A stretch of DNA of 11,727 nucleotides from Ectocarpus siliculosus (lineage: Eukaryota; Sar; Phaeophyceae; Ectocarpales; Ectocarpaceae): assembly GCA_000310025.1 (NCBI GenBank), contig FN649740.1, forward strand, positions 5,176,793 to 5,188,519, in the 5' to 3' direction. The notes beneath the pieces are model-generated. The model did not search any database. It saw nothing but the letters and a program-made list of their open reading frames with translations, and had not been told where the DNA came from. The position numbers were made by a program, and so were the translations under genes. Of this stretch, positions 7,414 to 11,727 are shown piece by piece (the stretch's first letter is position 1; the number at the start of each line of letters is the position of its first letter).

Positions 7414-7463
7414 CCCTACCCATGGGCGCTGAGCCGCGTCCGGAACAGGGACCATGGGTAGGG
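7414..7463. repeat. Junction hairpin: terminal inverted repeats of copies 1 and 2 meeting at GCGTCC
   Basis: The left arm, 7414-7435, is the end of copy 1. The right arm, 7442-7463, follows the first six bases of copy 2. They can pair over 22 bp with a 6-base loop, 7436-7441. The outer 12 bp (CCCTACCCATGG) are perfect, and the inner part has mismatches. At the left edge of the array only the right arm exists (3865-3886). Confidence 0.85.
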
Positions 7464-7470
7464 ATAAATT

Positions 7471-7556
7471 TTTTAAAAGCGGCGCCTCTGATTGGCCCAA
7501 ACCGCCGCATTTGAACGAAGCTGATTGGGAGTTTGAAAGCGGGTTTTAAAAGCGGC
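7471..7556. promoter_or_regulatory. Promoter-like twin CCAAT module (copy 2)
   Basis: This is the identical copy of the module at 3894-3979, with ATTGG cores at 7491-7495 and 7524-7528. Here the module follows the E2F-type sites of the previous unit at 7371-7389. The full E2F-hairpin-CCAAT arrangement therefore exists only at internal junctions, not at the left end of the array. Confidence 0.35.
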
Positions 7557-7594
7557 ACTTGGGATTAGTACGAAAGGAGTTGTAAAGACCGCGC

Positions 7595-7628
7595 GCGCGT
7601 GCGTTGTACTAAGAACCAACGTGCGCGC
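7595..7628 (+). other. 12-bp RNA-type stem (copy 2)
   Basis: This is an identical copy of the stem at 4018-4051, with the same loop and wobble pairs. Confidence 0.35.
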
Positions 7629-7830
7629 CGGCAGCACTGCACAGCTGCACAGCGCACAACACGTGCTTGCCAGCGTATGTATATCGCGTGGACAGACGCC
7701 GCGACGTGGTGAGATGCCAGGCAATGCCCCTCATGAAACCACCTGGGGCTGGGCTGCTATTGCGGCGGCGTGAACCTCCTGCTTGAAGCAAACGACCTCA
7801 TCATCAACCAGAGCGCCGGTTGTGTTTTGG

Positions 7831-7848
7831 CATCATCATCATCATCAT
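7831..7848. repeat. CAT triplet repeat, six units (copy 2)
   Basis: It has the same number of units as the other two copies. Confidence 0.9.
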
Positions 7849-8464
7849 GACCGACCACGAAGCAACGGACATGGGATAAGGGCGTGGTGGCGACGGCTGG
7901 CTGTGTAAAACACGTTGCTGAGCACTGGCGGCGGTAAAGCTAGGAGGAGAGGCAGAGGTAGCAGCGGTCACCCCGTTTCGGCTTTTCCAGGTGAATATGT
8001 TGGTGCTACAAGCAGGTGTACAGCAACAGCAGTGAGTTGCAGCGCTTAGCCTTCGTGGGGTGTATCGTGTGCGTGCCTCTCTGTACGCTGCTTAGTACCC
8101 CATTGATGTGACGGCTGCTGCTGTACTGCTGTAGTGTGCGTACATAACGGGTACCGAACGTTTCTTTATTAACAGATCAGCAGGTGCTGTCCTGCAACGT
8201 CGTCACGAAATCAATCGGTCTTTTCTCGCAAGCATTATTTCACCACAGCGCAGCAACTTTACAGCAGTGTAGCAGATAGAGTCGATGACCGTCAGCAGTG
8301 CCGGCCCGCTCGTAAGAGCTTGGGCGAGGTTAAGCACCTTGCCACAGCCATGTGAGCTGTGTATCATATCCTCTTACTTTATTTTTGCCAGCTAGTACTG
8401 CGAAGACAGCACAGCAGATAGAGTTCATGCCCACCCCCTTTGAACACCAAGCTTTCATCCCAGT

Positions 8465-8734
8465 ATGTCTAGTCTACCTCAGAAGAAGGCATTACAAGAC
8501 CGTCTGCAAGCACCTTACAGTAGGTTACCGTTCCCAAATGAGAACCCACACGATCTATCGTATGCATATTTATCCTCATCCTCAGTCGCTGTTTCAAACG
8601 TTGAGAATCCGCGCATGTTTCCGTGCCGGGGTGCCGCTCATCGCAACCGTCGATCCGCTCGGTCAACGCCTATTCTCCCACGGCTGATTTCGCCTCGTCT
8701 ACACTGCTCGCATCTAGAGGCAACGTCACGCTAA
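8465..8734 (+). CDS. Small ATG-initiated open frame, 89 codons, unassigned (copy 2)
   Basis: The encoded peptide is identical to that at 4888-5157. The same doubts apply, because near-identity of the copies gives no independent support for coding. Confidence 0.12.
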   Translation: MSSLPQKKALQDRLQAPYSRLPFPNENPHDLSYAYLSSSSVAVSNVENPRMFPCRGAAHRNRRSARSTPILPRLISPRLHCSHLEATSR

Positions 8735-9734
8735 TAGTCCTTTGATGGGGCGTCAATGCCACGCCGTATGCATACGTCGTCGTACATGTGGCTGTTCAGG
8801 GCAGCCACCTGATTGATCTGCCCCAATAACTACCCCCGAACCAAGCCTAAAGAACATACAAACAACCAAATACAAAGCGCAACCTAGCTCGTGAGGGGGG
8901 ACCCCCGAAGGACGAAATCCGTCCGGAAGCTGCATCGCTGCATGTATCAAGCTGTGACTAGGGGTCAAAGGCCGTTTCTTCCCACGTCCAACCTCAAATC
9001 CTTTCATTTGTAGCAACTGTATCCACGCAGTCCCTTCCGAGGAACTGGAGATCTGTTAAGGTCTGCTTGCTGTACGTCGGCAACCTTGTCACGGTTCTTT
9101 CTTTTTTGTCGTCAACGTTCAACTGCAACCTTCAGCAGTATGTAGCGGGTTGTTTGTTCTTACCTCCTGTGTACCGCAGTTTTATGTACATAGCGCGAGT
9201 GTAATTCAGGGTTTATCATCGGTAACGCTCGTTGAGGCGGACACAGGGTGCAGGCTTGTATGGTAGTAAATACGTGGTACATCGTTGAGGCGTGTCAATG
9301 CATTTGCTGACGTTTTCCCTCCTGTGTGTTCTTCGTACCCCTTTCCTCCTCTTGCTCCATCCGTGCATCAGGTACTCTCGCTCAGCATCCTAACGGCACC
9401 GCGGCGCTGGCGGGAAGCCGGCCGCGACTCGAGCCTCACTTGACAAGCCGGTTCATCTTTAGGTGGGTCACATGCATAGAGCAGCAACAGGGGGTTTCGT
9501 GCAGTCCAGATTGCGATACAACTCTGCGGATGAGCGTGATATTGTTGAGGGATACGCTTGCATGCGTGCTGCTGGGAGCGACATTTGTGCTACTCAAGTG
9601 TTTGTAGAGTTTCTGCATTTTTGTTTACGACGCATACTTGTATCGATGGCACAACGGCCGGGCACACTTTTACCAACTGTCCGCGGTCCAACCATGGCAC
9701 TACAAAGGGCCGTAGAGAAGTTCGACGCTTGGGT

Positions 9735-10073
9735 ATGTTCACTTTTGCCTTTTGGCCTCTGATGAAAATGCTGAATCGCAAAACACATGTCATGTTCTCG
9801 CTTTGGATGACAGGTGTTCATACAACCGAGCGCTGGACATCAAGACGGGGTCGAAGGCTGATTTGGCGGTTCCTCTCCGTCGAACAGCTACCCAACCTAT
9901 GGGGTGCCAGGGCAGTGTTTGAAGACGTGGTGTTAATCCTGCGCGATGTAACGGCGATTCAATGCGAACCTCTTGGTGATCATTGGCAGCCATCTTGCAT
10001 CCTGCGGAGAACTGTTGTGACGACCGGAAGATGTAAACGCTTGGTTTACGCACAGGCACATTCGGAGATCTAG
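9735..10073 (+). CDS. Longest frame of the unit, unassigned (copy 2)
   Basis: This is identical in protein sequence to 6156-6494. The open frame extends upstream to a TTG at 9558. No substitution separates the two copies inside this frame, which is expected at the overall divergence and proves nothing about selection. Confidence 0.15.
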   Translation: MFTFAFWPLMKMLNRKTHVMFSLWMTGVHTTERWTSRRGRRLIWRFLSVEQLPNLWGARAVFEDVVLILRDVTAIQCEPLGDHWQPSCILRRTVVTTGRCKRLVYAQAHSEI

Positions 10074-10286
10074 GGTTCGTTTTCCATGCTTATTCGTTGC
10101 TATTTCAGCGAGCGCCTATTCGGCGAGCAAATGCTGTTGTGTCCCGTTGGAATTTGGAAACGCCTTGTGTATAGGTTACAGCGGTAGCAGCCGGTGACTG
10201 GGGTAGTGAGTAGGGGCGGTTTGGTGGGGACGGGGGCGTGCCGAATGCGAAGATGGGCATGAGGGGATAGAAGTACCATCCGTGCT

Positions 10287-10371
10287 ATGGAGGCTGGACA
10301 TGTGTCATTTTTCGGGGGGGCGTGCAAACCTTGTGGGCACCACAACAGCAGTAGGAGTGCCTGGCAGCAAC
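10287..10371 (+). other. Candidate first exon ending at a GTAAGT donor (copy 2)
   Basis: This is an identical copy of 6705-6789. A net 3-base length change lies about 45 bp upstream, outside the candidate exon. Confidence 0.15.
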
Positions 10372-10449
10372 GTAAGTACATAGCAGTAATGGGAGAGAAC
10401 TACATAGTGTTGGCAAACTCTGCTGTCGCTGAAGTTCCAATTCTTGTTT

Positions 10450-10465
10450 CCCAAACCGGTTTGGG
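10450..10465. repeat. Perfect 16-bp palindrome (copy 2)
   Basis: CCCAAACCGGTTTGGG is unchanged from copy 1 (6868-6883). Confidence 0.6.
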
Positions 10466-10653
10466 GGTAAACGGCAACGGCCGATGCTAGCCCTGATCGG
10501 GGTGTGGTGCAGTCTTCTGTAGCAGAACCAACCTACACAGACGTGATGCTGCCGTGTTTTTCGTAGACGTCTGAATGTAGAAGAACACATGGCTTGAATG
10601 TACACGCATCGATCCTTCTCGTAAGATGCCCAATGTAGAGCAAAACACTATAC

Positions 10654-10684
10654 TTTGAAATCGTACTCGATTTGAAAGAGATAA
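10654..10684. repeat. 31-bp direct repeat A (copy 2)
   Basis: This corresponds to 7072-7102 with one A to T change at 10664 inside the core. Confidence 0.8.
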
Positions 10685-10853
10685 GTACACGTACAACAGA
10701 CGCATGCAAGAAAAAAAAAAAGGTGGTACCTTCCGCACAATCATAAAGCCTCTTAATTTAGTGCACTCCCTCGGCCGCAATTCCTTGTACATTCTGATGC
10801 GCATGCATCAGTCCTCCTCGCAAAGTGCCAGGCAATGCAGAACAAAAAACGAT

Positions 10854-10884
10854 TTTGAAATCGAGCTCGATTTGAGCGAGATAA
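10854..10884. repeat. 31-bp direct repeat B (copy 2)
   Basis: It is unchanged from 7272-7302, keeps the perfect 16-bp palindrome and again lies exactly 200 bp after repeat A. Confidence 0.8.
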
Positions 10885-10952
10885 CAGTCAAAACAACAGG
10901 GCACAGAAAGGAGAAAAAAAGAGGCTTCAGCCCAAACGCCTCTTCGTATTTT

Positions 10953-10971
10953 TTTCGCGCTTCGCGCGAAA
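10953..10971. promoter_or_regulatory. Face-to-face E2F-type sites (copy 2)
   Basis: TTTCGCGC at 10953-10960 and GCGCGAAA at 10964-10971 are unchanged from copy 1. The next CCAAT cores follow at 11073 and 11106. Confidence 0.4.
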
Positions 10972-10995
10972 TTAATATAACTCCTTCCCGGGTTG

Positions 10996-11045
10996 CCCTA
11001 CCCATGGTCGCTGAGCCGCGTCCGGAACAGGGACCATGGGTAGGG
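10996..11045. repeat. Junction hairpin between copies 2 and 3
   Basis: Arms at 10996-11017 and 11024-11045 surround GCGTCC (11018-11023). T11008 replaces the G of copy 1 and lengthens the perfect outer pairing to 14 bp (CCCTACCCATGGTC). Three mismatches remain in the inner 8 bp. Confidence 0.85.
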
Positions 11046-11727
11046 ATAAATTTTTTAAAAGCGGCGCCTCTGATTGGCCCAAACCGCCGCATTTGAACGA
11101 AGCTGATTGGGAGTTTGAAAGCGGGTTTTAAAAGCGGCACTTGGGATTAGTACGAAAGGAGTTGTAAAGACCGCGCGCGCGTGCGTTGTACTAAGAACCA
11201 ACGTGCGCGCCGGCAGCACTGCACAGCTGCACAGCGCACAACACGTGCTTGCCAGCGTATGTATATCGCGTGGACAGACGCCGCGACGTGGTGAGATGCC
11301 AGGCAATGCCCCTCATGAAACCACCTGGGGCTGGGCTGCTATTGCGGCGGCGTGAACCTCCTGCTTGAAGCAAACGACCTCATCATCAACCAGAGCGCCG
11401 GTTGTGTTTTGGCATCATCATCATCATCATGACCGACCACGAAGCAACGGACATGGGATAAGGGCGTGGTGGCGACGGCTGGCTGTGTAAAACACGTTGC
11501 TGAGCACTGGCGGCGGTAAAGCTAGGAGGAGAGGCAGAGGTAGCAGCGGTCACCCCGTTTCGGCTTTTCCAGGTGAATATGTTGGTGCTACAAGCAGGTG
11601 TACAGCAACAGCAGTGAGTTGCAGCGCTTAGCCTTCGTGGGGTGTATCGTGTGCGTGCCTCTCTGTACGCTGCTTAGTACCCCATTGATGTGACGGCTGC
11701 TGCTGTACTGCTGTAGTGTGCGTACAT
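11018..11727. repeat. 3.58-kb tandem unit, copy 3 (first 710 bp, cut by the window)
   Basis: I see no difference from copies 1 and 2 over this stretch. It includes the CCAAT cores at 11073-11077 and 11106-11110, the RNA-type stem at 11177-11210 and the CAT repeat at 11413-11430. The array continues past the window, so its copy number and right boundary are unknown. Confidence 0.95.

Larger units (their letters stand above)
3859..7435. repeat. 3.58-kb tandem unit, copy 1 (3577 bp)
   Basis: The sequence from 3859 recurs at 7436 and again at 11018 in the same orientation. Copy 1 starts with GCGTCC and then the right-hand arm of an imperfect 22-bp inverted repeat (3865-3886). It ends with the matching arm at 7414-7435. 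The unit therefore has terminal inverted repeats and 6-bp direct repeats at its edges. The upstream flank has GCGTCC but not the preceding arm. No transposase, Rep, rRNA or tRNA was recognised. The open frames are short and overlap. Candidates are a nonautonomous DNA transposon, an integrated circle or a satellite. Confidence 0.93.
7436..11017. repeat. 3.58-kb tandem unit, copy 2 (3582 bp)
   Basis: Copy 2 is head-to-tail with copy 1. By eye it differs only by an extra A near 8869, an extra G near 8911, C5517 to T9096, a 3-base net gain near 10240-10245, G6932 to C10514, A7082 to T10664 and G7426 to T11008. The indels account for the 5-bp length difference. The two 1-bp indels destroy a minus-strand frame seen in copy 1 (5176-5364), so that stretch is not under coding constraint. 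Six of the seven changes lie in the second half of the unit. Confidence 0.95.

Noticed and set aside
3859-7435. LTR retrotransposon or tandem LTRs
   Set aside because: The termini are inverted rather than direct within a unit, they do not begin TG and end CA, and no polyprotein, primer-binding site or polypurine tract is seen.
7414-7463. Interstitial telomere sequence suggested by GGGTAGGG and CCCTACCC
   Set aside because: The words occur singly as arms of a hairpin. There is no run of telomere units.
7226-7558. 110-codon minus-strand frame spanning the unit junction (also 10808-11140)
   Set aside because: It starts at GTG rather than ATG, its reading changes completely at the left edge of the array where the flank is unique, and it is built over the hairpin-rich junction. 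It is probably fortuitous.
3859-11727. rDNA, 5S or tRNA repeat array
   Set aside because: The unit length could suggest a gene array, but I find no conserved rRNA segment and no tRNA A-box/B-box pair. A GTTCGA word near 6140 has no matching cloverleaf.
3859-11727. CRISPR array
   Set aside because: The repeats are 3.58 kb units joined directly, not short repeats with unique spacers, and the sequence looks eukaryotic.

Overview
The window looks like nuclear DNA of a eukaryote. It has one long low-complexity RS/RGG-type open frame, many trinucleotide and homopolymer tracts, and about 8.8 kb of DNA with no long open frame. The mix of moderately high GC, CTG/AGC triplet runs and G/C homopolymers would suit a stramenopile such as a brown alga, but I see no marker gene that fixes the lineage. 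That assignment is a weak inference.

Layout. (1) 1-988: low-complexity DNA with a G-rich block at 143-190 ending in a run of 24 G, then about 800 bp with no supportable gene. It lies downstream (3') of the next gene. (2) 989-2869, minus strand: a 626-codon frame for a predicted nuclear RNA-associated protein with a polyserine block, a long Arg/Ser/Gly/Asp-rich body and a C-terminal RRPRWD motif like the U2AF-homology-domain ligand motifs of splicing factors. (3) 2870-3858: its probable upstream region, with C10 and C11 tracts, a small hairpin, a 2.5-copy 11-bp repeat and no gene. (4) 3859-11727: a head-to-tail tandem array of a roughly 3.58-kb unit, with two complete copies (3859-7435 and 7436-11017) and the first 710 bp of a third. 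The two full copies differ at only about seven places.

The array is the most interesting part. Each unit begins and ends with imperfect 22-bp terminal inverted repeats. The same six bases, GCGTCC, stand before copy 1, between copies 1 and 2, and between copies 2 and 3. At the left edge, similarity to the unique flank stops exactly at those six bases. This is what a TIR element with 6-bp target-site duplications would leave if it were later amplified in tandem. A circle that was copied and inserted as a concatemer is also possible. No transposase, replication protein, rRNA or tRNA was recognised in the unit, and its longest open frame is 171 codons.

The unit's end and start form a compact regulatory-looking module. 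It contains two 31-bp direct repeats exactly 200 bp apart, one with a perfect 16-bp palindrome. After these come several hairpins, a face-to-face pair of TTTCGCGC (E2F-type) sites, the terminal hairpin, two inverted CCAAT boxes 33 bp apart, and a 12-bp RNA-type stem. The unit could therefore be a nonautonomous mobile element, a cell-cycle-timed noncoding transcription unit, or a satellite with replication-origin-like features. The sequence alone does not decide among these.
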